From positions 1-5,025 of the forward strand of contig JAFADX010000018.1 in NCBI GenBank assembly GCA_023424475.1: 5,025 nucleotides of DNA. The letters are read 5' to 3'. This DNA is from Pseudomonadota bacterium (GTDB lineage Bacteria; Pseudomonadota; Alphaproteobacteria; Acetobacterales; Acetobacteraceae). The notes beneath the pieces were generated by a model. That model had not been told where the DNA came from. It did not search any database and worked only from the letters and a program-made list of their open reading frames with translations. The position numbers and the translations under genes were made by a program. This document shows, one piece after another, positions 1 to 5,025 of this stretch. Positions within the stretch are counted from its first letter, which is position 1. The number at the start of each line of letters is the position of its first letter.

Positions 1-1
1 G

Positions 2-190
2 CCGGGCACCGCGATCGCCGCGCCCGCCGCGGCGCCGCGCTTTGCCGCCGCGGGCCGCGCCAACTTCGCCGTCATCTCCCTGGTCTTCGACAGCCTGGAC
101 TGGCTGCTGCTGGACCCGGCCGGGCACCGCCGCGCCCGTTTCGCCTGGGATGGGGCGGGCCGCCTCGCCGCCGAATGGATCGCGCCATGA
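2..190 (+). CDS. Pyridoxamine 5'-phosphate oxidase-family protein, C-terminal end (5' end outside window)
   Basis: Only the last 62 codons are present; the reading frame is open from base 2 to the TGA at 188-190. The tail reads FAVISLVFDSLDWLLLDPAGHRRARF, then a short Trp-containing end (EWIAP). This 'DWLxLxxxGHRRARF' ending is typical of the C-terminus of small pyridoxamine-5'-phosphate-oxidase-like split-barrel flavoproteins, where the last strands complete the FMN-binding barrel. Those proteins are cytoplasmic and bind FMN or a related flavin, but many members are not true PdxH enzymes and their substrate is unknown. The catalytic and most cofactor-binding parts lie outside the window, so the substrate cannot be judged. 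The stop overlaps the start of the next gene (ATGA), which suggests translational coupling. The family call rests on a short C-terminal motif only. Confidence 0.68.
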   Translation, partial: PGTAIAAPAAAPRFAAAGRANFAVISLVFDSLDWLLLDPAGHRRARFAWDGAGRLAAEWIAP

Positions 191-435
191 GCGAACCCGC
201 CATCCGCGCCGAGATCCTTGCCCAGGCCGAGGCGCTCGGGCCCGGCAGGAGCCTCAGCCCGTCCGATGTCGCGCGCATGCTGAAGCCCGAGGAGTGGCAA
301 TCCCTCCTGGCGCGGGTGCGGCGCGAGGCCGTCCTTCTCGCGCGCGAGGGCCGCATCGAGATTCTCCGGAAGGGCAAGCCGGTCGATCCGGAAGCCGAGA
401 TCCGCGGCGTCATCCGCCTGCGAATCCGCCCGTGA
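187..435 (+). CDS. DUF3253 domain-containing small protein
   Basis: This gene encodes 82 residues when started at the ATG at 187, which overlaps the upstream stop in an ATGA. I prefer it over the in-frame ATG at 175 because stop-start overlap is the pattern in this cluster and neither start has a clear Shine-Dalgarno site. The protein matches the DUF3253 pattern: GRSLSPSDVAR at residues 20-30, a Trp at 37 in the 'PEEW' position, an Arg-rich helix at 43-57 (VRREAVLLAREGRIE), GKPVDP at 63-68 and a closing RGVIRLRIRP at 73-82. The helix-rich layout ending in a short beta segment is reminiscent of a small winged-helix fold, but that is my inference. There is no signal peptide or membrane segment, so it should be cytoplasmic. 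The family has no established function. Its TGA is shared with the GTG start of the next gene. Confidence 0.85.
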   Translation: MSEPAIRAEILAQAEALGPGRSLSPSDVARMLKPEEWQSLLARVRREAVLLAREGRIEILRKGKPVDPEAEIRGVIRLRIRP

Positions 436-872
436 CCGTACGGCTGTTCTCCCGCGGCGCGAACGGCATTCCGCCGCAGGGCCCGGTCGATTTCGCGACG
501 CTGGTGCTGCCGCCCTCGCCGAACACCTGCCTCCTCACGCCGGCCACGGCGCCGGGCATGGGGCATCTGCGCCGCGATCCCTTTCCGGCGACGGCGGATG
601 CCGTGCTCGCCGCCATCCGCGCCACCGCCGCCGCGGAGCCGCGCACCTGGCCGCTCGCGGAGTTCGCGGCCCGGCGCCAGGCGCAATGGGTCGTGCGCAG
701 CCGGATCATGAACTATCCCGACATCATCGTAGCCGAGGCCGCACCGGCCGGGGCCGGGACCGGCCTCTGGCTCTATTCCCGCAGCCTGATCGGCTGGTCG
801 GACTTCGGAGTGAACCGGGCGCGGGTTCTCGCCTGGCTGGCGGAGATCGAAGGGCGGCTGCGCCGCCCCTGA
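432..872 (+). CDS. DUF1499 domain-containing protein
   Basis: This gene encodes 146 residues from a GTG start at 432 that overlaps the previous stop (GTGA). An open frame extends upstream to 42, but that part lies inside the two preceding genes, so the overlapping GTG is the better start; no Shine-Dalgarno site is visible and coupling is likely. The family is recognised from the N-terminal VDFATLxLPPSPNTCL (residues 19-34), the central AEPRTWPL (68-75), the RSRIMNYPDIIVAEA strand pair (89-103) and the C-terminal YSRSLIGWSDFGVNRARV (115-132), which is the hallmark DUF1499 end. Many DUF1499 proteins carry an N-terminal membrane anchor or lipoprotein signal. This one has neither and looks cytoplasmic. 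The function of the family is unknown. It sits ten bases upstream of the ABC transporter gene, so the two are probably made from one transcript, but a functional link is only a guess. Confidence 0.87.
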   Translation: MTVRLFSRGANGIPPQGPVDFATLVLPPSPNTCLLTPATAPGMGHLRRDPFPATADAVLAAIRATAAAEPRTWPLAEFAARRQAQWVVRSRIMNYPDIIVAEAAPAGAGTGLWLYSRSLIGWSDFGVNRARVLAWLAEIEGRLRRP

Positions 873-877
873 AGGAG
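872..877 (+). promoter_or_regulatory. Ribosome binding site of the ABC transporter gene
   Basis: AAGGAG lies five bases before the ATG at 883 and overlaps the last base of the DUF1499 stop codon. It is the only strong Shine-Dalgarno site in the left cluster. It fixes the transporter start and suggests that this gene is initiated independently as well as by read-through from upstream. Confidence 0.8.
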
Positions 878-882
878 AGAGC

Positions 883-2607
883 ATGCGCCGCATCGGTCCC
901 TTCCTGCGCGATGCCTGGCATCTCGCGCGCCCCTATTGGTCGAGCGAGGACCGCTGGAAGGCACGCGGGCTGCTCGCGGTCGTGGTGGCGCTGAACCTCT
1001 CGCTGGTCGGCATGACGGTGCTGCTGACCTACTGGCAGCGCGCCTTCTACAACGCCCTCGAGGCCAGGGACTGGGATGCCTTCATCGCGCTGCTCTTCAC
1101 CTGGCATACGACCGAGACGGAAGGCTTCCTGCCCTCCTTCGCCATCGTCGCCGCGCTCTACATCCTGATCGCGGTCTATCAGCTCTATCTGCGCCAGGCG
1201 CTGCAGATCCGCTGGCGGCAGTGGCTCACCGAGGTCTATCTCGGCCAGTGGCTCGACGGGCGCGCCTATTACCGCATGGCGCTGACCGACCCCGCCACCG
1301 ACAATCCCGACCAGCGCATCGCCGAGGATGCGCGCATGTTCGTCGACGACACCCTCTCGCTCGGCCTCGGGCTGATGAACTCGGTCGTCACGCTCGGCTC
1401 CTTCGTGCTGGTGCTGTGGTCGCTCTCGGGGCCGCTCACCGTGCTCGGCGTCGAGATCCCGGGCTACATGGTCTGGGTGGCGCTGATCTACGCGGTGCTC
1501 GGCACCTGGCTCGCGCACCTGATCGGCCGGCCGCTGGTGGCGCTGAACTTCACCCAGCAGAAGGTCGAGGCCGATTTCCGCTATGCCCTGGTGCGCTTCC
1601 GCGAGAACGTCGAGGGCATCGCCCTCTATGGCGGGGAGGCCGACGAGAAGCGGGGCCTCACCCAGCGATTCCGCGCGCTGATGGAGAACTGGTGGGCCAT
1701 CATGACGGCGACCAAGCGGCTGACCTTCTTCACCGCGGGCTATACGCAGGTCGCCATCATCTTCCCGATCGTCGTCGCCGCGCCGGCCTATTTCGCCGGA
1801 CGCATCCAACTCGGCGGGCTGATCCAGACCTCGAGCGCCTTCGGCCAGGTGCAGGGTGCGCTGTCCTGGTTCGTCGACAACTATGCGCGGCTGACCGAAT
1901 GGCGCGCGACGGTCGAGCGCCTGACCGGCTTCACCCGTGGGGTGCGGGCCGCGCGCGCGGCCCATGGCGGGCCCGTCGCGGCGCCGGGCGAAGGGCCCGG
2001 CCTCGCCATCGAGGATGTCAGCCTCGCGCTCCCGGACGGCCGCGTGCTGATCGAGCAGGCCTCGGCGCGGATCGCGCCGGGGGAGGCCGTGCTCTTCACC
2101 GGCCCCTCGGGCGCGGGCAAGTCCACCCTGTTCCGCGCCGTGGCGGGCATCTGGCCCTTCGGCGGCGGCCGGATCGACCTGCCCTCGACCGGCCGCGCGC
2201 TGTTCCTGCCGCAGCGGCCCTATATCCCGCTCGGCAGCCTCAAGCGCGCGGTCTGCTACCCCGAGGACGAGGCCGCCTTCACCGACGCGGCCGTCGCCGC
2301 GGCGCTGGAGGCAGCCGAGCTCGGCCACCTGGCGCCGCGGCTGCATGAGGCGGAGGCGTGGGACCGCCGCCTATCGGGCGGCGAGCAGCAGCGCCTCGCG
2401 CTGGCCCGCGCCCTGCTGCTCAAGCCGGACTGGCTGTTCCTCGACGAGGCGACGGCGAGCCTCGATCCGGCCGCGGAGGAACGCCTCTATGCCCGGATCA
2501 GGGAGCACCTGCCGGGCAGCACGGTCGTCTCGATCGCCCATCGCCCGGCGGTCGCCGCCTTCCACGACCGCAGCCTGCGGCTCGAGGCGAAGCGGCTGGT
2601 CGCCTGA
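883..2607 (+). CDS. ABC transporter, fused permease and ATPase, BacA/SbmA-YddA (BclA-like) class
   Basis: This 574-residue inner-membrane half-transporter is expected to act as a homodimer. The N-terminal permease (about 1-350) fits the SbmA/BacA-like 'ABC_membrane_2' domain. Probable membrane helices lie near 29-51, 84-104, 158-181, 192-214 and 283-304, with a weaker sixth near 310-332. Family marks include DNPDQRI (140-146) and RFRENVEGIALYGGE (238-252). The C-terminal ATPase has an intact Walker A GPSGAGKST (407-415), Q-loop Gln444, signature LSGGEQQ (497-503), Walker B WLFLDE (517-522, Glu522 as likely general base), D-loop SLD (526-528) and H-loop His553. Relatives carry antimicrobial peptides, bleomycin or cobalamin across the inner membrane, and in rhizobia BclA protects against plant NCR peptides. 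The substrate here cannot be read from sequence. The length is normal and nothing looks broken. The start has a strong ribosome binding site. An ABCD/fatty-acyl transporter role is the main alternative. Confidence 0.93.
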   Translation: MRRIGPFLRDAWHLARPYWSSEDRWKARGLLAVVVALNLSLVGMTVLLTYWQRAFYNALEARDWDAFIALLFTWHTTETEGFLPSFAIVAALYILIAVYQLYLRQALQIRWRQWLTEVYLGQWLDGRAYYRMALTDPATDNPDQRIAEDARMFVDDTLSLGLGLMNSVVTLGSFVLVLWSLSGPLTVLGVEIPGYMVWVALIYAVLGTWLAHLIGRPLVALNFTQQKVEADFRYALVRFRENVEGIALYGGEADEKRGLTQRFRALMENWWAIMTATKRLTFFTAGYTQVAIIFPIVVAAPAYFAGRIQLGGLIQTSSAFGQVQGALSWFVDNYARLTEWRATVERLTGFTRGVRAARAAHGGPVAAPGEGPGLAIEDVSLALPDGRVLIEQASARIAPGEAVLFTGPSGAGKSTLFRAVAGIWPFGGGRIDLPSTGRALFLPQRPYIPLGSLKRAVCYPEDEAAFTDAAVAAALEAAELGHLAPRLHEAEAWDRRLSGGEQQRLALARALLLKPDWLFLDEATASLDPAAEERLYARIREHLPGSTVVSIAHRPAVAAFHDRSLRLEAKRLVA

Positions 2608-2655
2608 CGCTCCGGGCCCGTTCGGAAGCGCCGGCGCCGGCCCGGCCGGTCGCAG

Positions 2656-2677
2656 AGATGCGCCGCATGGCGCATCT
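2656..2677. terminator. Candidate bidirectional terminator hairpin between convergent genes
   Basis: A perfect 9-bp inverted repeat (AGATGCGCC, four-base loop GCAT, GGCGCATCT) lies 48 bases after the transporter stop and 12 bases beyond the esterase stop on the other strand. The position between convergent genes fits a shared terminator. Neither strand shows a T-run after the stem, so it is not a classical intrinsic terminator. It could instead act with Rho or protect transcript ends. The remaining spacer is GC-rich, with an overlapping palindrome CCGGCGCCGG at 2631-2640. Confidence 0.45.
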
Positions 2678-2689
2678 TCGGGCAATTGC

Positions 2690-3640
2690 TCAGCCGAGGA
2701 CGCGCCGGAGCCAGGCGCCGGCCTCGGCGATGGCGCGGTCGGCGGCCTTCACATGGCCCATGGCGCGCAGGAAGCCGTGCAGCATGCCGGGGAAGGTGGT
2801 CTCCTCGACCGCCACGCCCGCCTCGCGCAGGCGGCCGGCCATGGCGTGGCTCTCGCTCGCCAGCACGTCGAGCTCGGCGACGTGCAGCAGGCAGGGCGGC
2901 AGGCCGCGCAGATCGGCCCGCAGCGGCGCGGCGAGGGGATGGATGCGGTCGGTCTCCCGCGGCGCGTAGCAGCGCCAGTAGAAGTCCATCTTCTCCCGCG
3001 TCAGCGTGTGGCCGGTGGCGAATTCCAGGTAGGAGGGCGTGTCGAGGCGGGAATCGAAGACGCCGTAGTTCAGCAGCAGCCCGCGCAGCGTCAGGCCGGG
3101 GTCGGTCTCCCGCAGCAGCAGCGCCGTCGCGAGCGCCAGGTTGCCGCCCGCCGAATCGCCGCCGACCACGATGCGCGACGGATCGAGGCCCCATTCCGCC
3201 CCATTCCTCGCCACCCAGCGGACCACCGCGGCACATTCCTCGAGCGCCTGGGGAAAGGGGGCCTCGGGGCTCAGCGCGTAGTCCGGGCCGATAACGGCGC
3301 AGCCGGACGCGGCCGCGTAGCCGCGCATGATGTGGTCATGGGTGTCGATGCTGCCCCAGACCCAGCCGCCGCCATGGATATAGACCATCGTCGGCAGCCC
3401 GGCCGCCGCCTCCGGCCTGTGCAGGCGGCAGGCGAGGCGGCGCCCGCGGACCGGCAGCCAGCGGTCGGCGCTCTCGGCCATGCGGGGGCCGCCCGCGGCG
3501 AGCGTCAGCCCGGGCCCGTCATTGGAGACGCGCGCCGCATCGAGCGGCGGTTCCATCACCACCGGCGGGAAGGCGCGGCCGCGCTCTTCCATCATCGCGG
3601 TGAAGGCACGCATTTCGGGGTCCCAACGATCCTGGCTCAT
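2690..3640 (-). CDS. Alpha/beta hydrolase, hormone-sensitive-lipase-like (family IV) esterase
   Basis: This gene encodes 316 residues, a usual length for bacterial HSL-type carboxylesterases, which hydrolyse short- to medium-chain esters in the cytoplasm. An N-terminal cap region (about 1-60) precedes the alpha/beta-hydrolase fold. The oxyanion-hole motif HGGGW is at 89-93. The nucleophile elbow is GDSAGGN (161-167) with Ser163. The acid is probably Asp258 in AELDVLASES, and the catalytic His288 is in MLHGF. All are in the expected order and spacing, so the enzyme should be active. There is no signal peptide. Three ATGs are possible (3652, 3643, 3640). I chose 3640 because a GGAG (plus-strand 3647-3650) lies six bases before it. 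The start at 3652 has only AGGTGA almost touching it and would add MERM. The true substrate is unknown. The gene is convergent with the transporter and divergent from the Pat-like gene, so it is probably transcribed alone. Confidence 0.93.
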   Translation of the reverse strand: MSQDRWDPEMRAFTAMMEERGRAFPPVVMEPPLDAARVSNDGPGLTLAAGGPRMAESADRWLPVRGRRLACRLHRPEAAAGLPTMVYIHGGGWVWGSIDTHDHIMRGYAAASGCAVIGPDYALSPEAPFPQALEECAAVVRWVARNGAEWGLDPSRIVVGGDSAGGNLALATALLLRETDPGLTLRGLLLNYGVFDSRLDTPSYLEFATGHTLTREKMDFYWRCYAPRETDRIHPLAAPLRADLRGLPPCLLHVAELDVLASESHAMAGRLREAGVAVEETTFPGMLHGFLRAMGHVKAADRAIAEAGAWLRRVLG

Positions 3641-3783
3641 CATTCGCTCCATCTCACCTGCGCCACTTCAGGCGGCGGCCGGAAGGACGGCAAGGGGGTG
3701 GCGTCCGCGGCCGGCGCGGGGCATGCGTTCGACGGTTGCCGGAAAGGGCTCCGGGCACCATGTTGCACCGCACAATGCCTGAC
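3641..3783. other. Intergenic region between divergent genes
   Basis: This region must hold the promoters of both the esterase (minus) and the Pat-like gene (plus). I see no convincing sigma-70 boxes, operator palindrome or riboswitch. The best plus-strand candidate is TTGCCG at 3736-3741 with CATGTT at 3759-3764, a weak match. The minus-strand side contains the esterase ribosome-binding bases. Confidence 0.5.
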
Positions 3784-5025
3784 ATGATTTCGAGCCTGCA
3801 TCGCGGGGGCTACCGCGACCGGGCCCTGCTCCGGCCCGAAAGCGTGGTGCTGCTCGCCTCCGGGCGGAGCGCCGAGGCCAAGGTCCTGGCGCGCAACCTG
3901 CTCGCCGGCGGCTTCCGCGGGCGACTGCTCGCCGTCGGCGCGCCCCGCGAGGGGTTCGAGACGGTGCCGAATGTCGCCGACCTGCCGGTCGCGCCGGACC
4001 TCGCCGTGCTCTGCCTGCCGCCCGAGGCGCTCGAGGACGCGATGCGTGCGCTCGTATCGCGCGGCTGTTTCGCGGCCATCGTGCCGGGGCCGACTCCGGA
4101 CCTCGCGGGCGCGACGGCGCGGACCGGGATGCGCGCGCTCGGGCAGGGCTCCTTCGGCGTCGCGGTGCCGGCGATCGGGCTGAACGCGACGCTGAGCCAC
4201 CTGGCCCCGGCCAAGGGGCGGCTTGCCCTGGTGACGCAGTCCTCCGCCATCGCGCGCGCGGTGCTCGACTGGGCCGCGGCGGAATCGGTGGGTTTCAGCC
4301 ATGTCGTCGGGATCGGCGGCAACCAGGATCTCGGCTTCGCCCGGGTGCTCGACTGGCTGTCGCGCGACCCCGGGACGGGGGCGATCCTGCTCGACCTGCG
4401 GCGGATCAAGAACCGGCGGATGTTCGTCTCGGCCGCGCGGGCGGCGGCGCGGCTGCGGCCGGTGCTGGCGCTCCGCGCCGGCGGGCGTCTCAGGGATGCC
4501 TCCGGCCTCGCCGACGAGGTCATGGAAGCCGCCCTGCGCCGCGCCGGCGTGCTGCCGGTCGCGGGCTTCGAGGACCTGCTCTCCGCCGCCGAGACCCTGG
4601 CGCGGGTGCGCCTGTCCACGCGCGGGACGGGGCCCGGCGATCGCATCGCCATCGTCACCAACGGCATCGGCATGGGCGCCCTCGGCGCCGACGCGGTGCT
4701 GGCGGGCGGGCTGCGCCTCGCCGGGATCGCCGATCCCGGTCTCGCGGCCGTCTCGCTGGGGCTGCCCGAGGGGTGGAGCGGGCGCAACCCGCTCGCGCTG
4801 GGTCCGACGGCCGGGGCGCGGCTGGGCGAGGCGGCGGCGATGCTCGCCGCGCTGCGCGAGGTCGATGCCGTGGTCGCCTTGCATGCGCCGGCGCCCGAGG
4901 AGGATCCCGAGGTGGTCCGCGAGGGCCTCACCGCCGCCGTGAAGGCGAGCCGAGGCGCGCCGATCCTGGTGGGCTGGGCGGGCCAGTCCACCGCCGGGGC
5001 GCAGCGCGCCCGCCTGGCCGCGGAC
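3784..5025 (+). CDS. Pat/YfiQ-like protein, acyl-CoA synthetase (NDP-forming) domain; 3' end outside window
   Basis: The first 414 codons are present and open to the right edge. The order matches the N-terminal part of Pat/YfiQ and NDP-forming acyl-CoA synthetases. A CoA-binding Rossmann domain covers about 14-140 (LLRPESVVLLA, RNLLAGGFRG, APDLAVLCLPPEAL), followed by flavodoxin-like ligase domains at about 145-280 (GRLALVTQSSA, VLDWAA, SAARAAARLRPVLAL, ALRRAGVLPV, FEDLLSAAETL) and about 285-414 (DRIAIVTNGIGMGALGADA). Homologues continue with an ATP-grasp domain and, in Pat, a C-terminal GNAT domain that acetylates lysines of metabolic enzymes such as acetyl-CoA synthetase; neither is visible here. 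The segment where ADP-forming synthetases carry the phosphorylated His (AAASHTGALAG-like) is shortened here to GRLRDASGLADE (234-245) with no His, and the LGPN motif reads LGQG (119-122). In-frame ATGs at 3760 and 3775 are alternatives, but their codons (TTG, ACA, CCT) are unlike the gene. No start has a good ribosome binding site. Confidence 0.85.
   Translation, partial: MISSLHRGGYRDRALLRPESVVLLASGRSAEAKVLARNLLAGGFRGRLLAVGAPREGFETVPNVADLPVAPDLAVLCLPPEALEDAMRALVSRGCFAAIVPGPTPDLAGATARTGMRALGQGSFGVAVPAIGLNATLSHLAPAKGRLALVTQSSAIARAVLDWAAAESVGFSHVVGIGGNQDLGFARVLDWLSRDPGTGAILLDLRRIKNRRMFVSAARAAARLRPVLALRAGGRLRDASGLADEVMEAALRRAGVLPVAGFEDLLSAAETLARVRLSTRGTGPGDRIAIVTNGIGMGALGADAVLAGGLRLAGIADPGLAAVSLGLPEGWSGRNPLALGPTAGARLGEAAAMLAALREVDAVVALHAPAPEEDPEVVREGLTAAVKASRGAPILVGWAGQSTAGAQRARLAAD

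Noticed and set aside
1..130. A 12-base direct repeat, GCCGGGCACCGC, at 1-12 and 119-130.
   Set aside because: It is short, lies within a coding region, is GC-rich and is not associated with any mobile-element feature; chance is sufficient.
42..431. An upstream extension of the DUF1499 reading frame starting at 42.
   Set aside because: The extension is out of frame with, and lies inside, the flavoprotein and DUF3253 genes, and the family homology begins only after the GTG at 432.
724..2346. A 540-codon open frame on the minus strand opposite the DUF1499 and transporter genes.
   Set aside because: It is antisense to two clearly recognised proteins, its translation is a low-complexity Arg/Gly/Glu/His/Asp-rich product with no family motif, and such frames are expected in very GC-rich DNA.
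3736..3764. A possible sigma-70 promoter (TTGCCG, 17-base gap, CATGTT) before the Pat-like gene.
   Set aside because: It matches only about four of six and three of six consensus bases and would leave a leader of only about a dozen bases, too weak to call as a feature.
2345..3787. A 480-codon plus-strand open frame covering the end of the transporter gene and the whole esterase gene on the opposite strand.
   Set aside because: It overlaps two well-supported genes, and its translation shows only Arg/Ala/Gly-rich shadow composition.
3640..4884. A 414-codon minus-strand open frame opposite the Pat-like gene.
   Set aside because: The plus strand encodes a recognisable multi-domain protein through this region, and the antisense product has no recognisable motif.

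Overview
The window is very GC-rich, with G or C at most third codon positions and long spurious antisense ORFs. All six genes have close family relatives in Alphaproteobacteria. Together this suggests a high-GC alphaproteobacterium, plausibly of the Rhodospirillales/Acetobacteraceae type; that placement is inferred from composition and protein resemblance, not from a marker gene. I see no RNA gene, CRISPR array, insertion sequence, integrase or phage gene. It reads as ordinary chromosomal sequence with dense coding.

Layout. (1) Bases 1-2607 hold a plus-strand, probably co-transcribed cluster. It runs from the 3' end of a pyridoxamine-5'-phosphate-oxidase-like flavoprotein gene, through a small DUF3253 protein and a DUF1499 protein, to a complete 574-residue half-size ABC transporter of the BacA/SbmA-YddA (BclA-like) class. 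The first three genes overlap by four bases at each junction (ATGA, then GTGA). The transporter follows after a 10-base gap with a strong Shine-Dalgarno site. (2) Bases 2608-2689 lie between convergent genes and contain a perfect 9-bp hairpin that may end transcription in both directions. (3) Bases 2690-3640, minus strand, encode a complete HSL-type (family IV) alpha/beta-hydrolase esterase with its catalytic residues intact. (4) Bases 3641-3783 separate the divergently transcribed esterase and the next gene; no convincing promoter is visible. (5) From 3784 to the right edge, plus strand, are the first 414 codons of a protein resembling the acyl-CoA-synthetase (NDP-forming) half of Pat/YfiQ-type protein lysine acetyltransferases.

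How the genes work together. The left cluster is translationally coupled, so its products are probably made together. Only the transporter has a predictable role, ATP-driven peptide or small-molecule passage across the inner membrane; the two DUF proteins have no established function. The esterase and the Pat-like gene are separate units with no evident link to the transporter. The most notable point is that the Pat-like protein has lost the catalytic-histidine segment and several conserved nucleotide/CoA-site positions of true ADP-forming acyl-CoA synthetases. That fits a sensory or regulatory role better than a catalytic one. I did not find a clearly new multi-gene system here.
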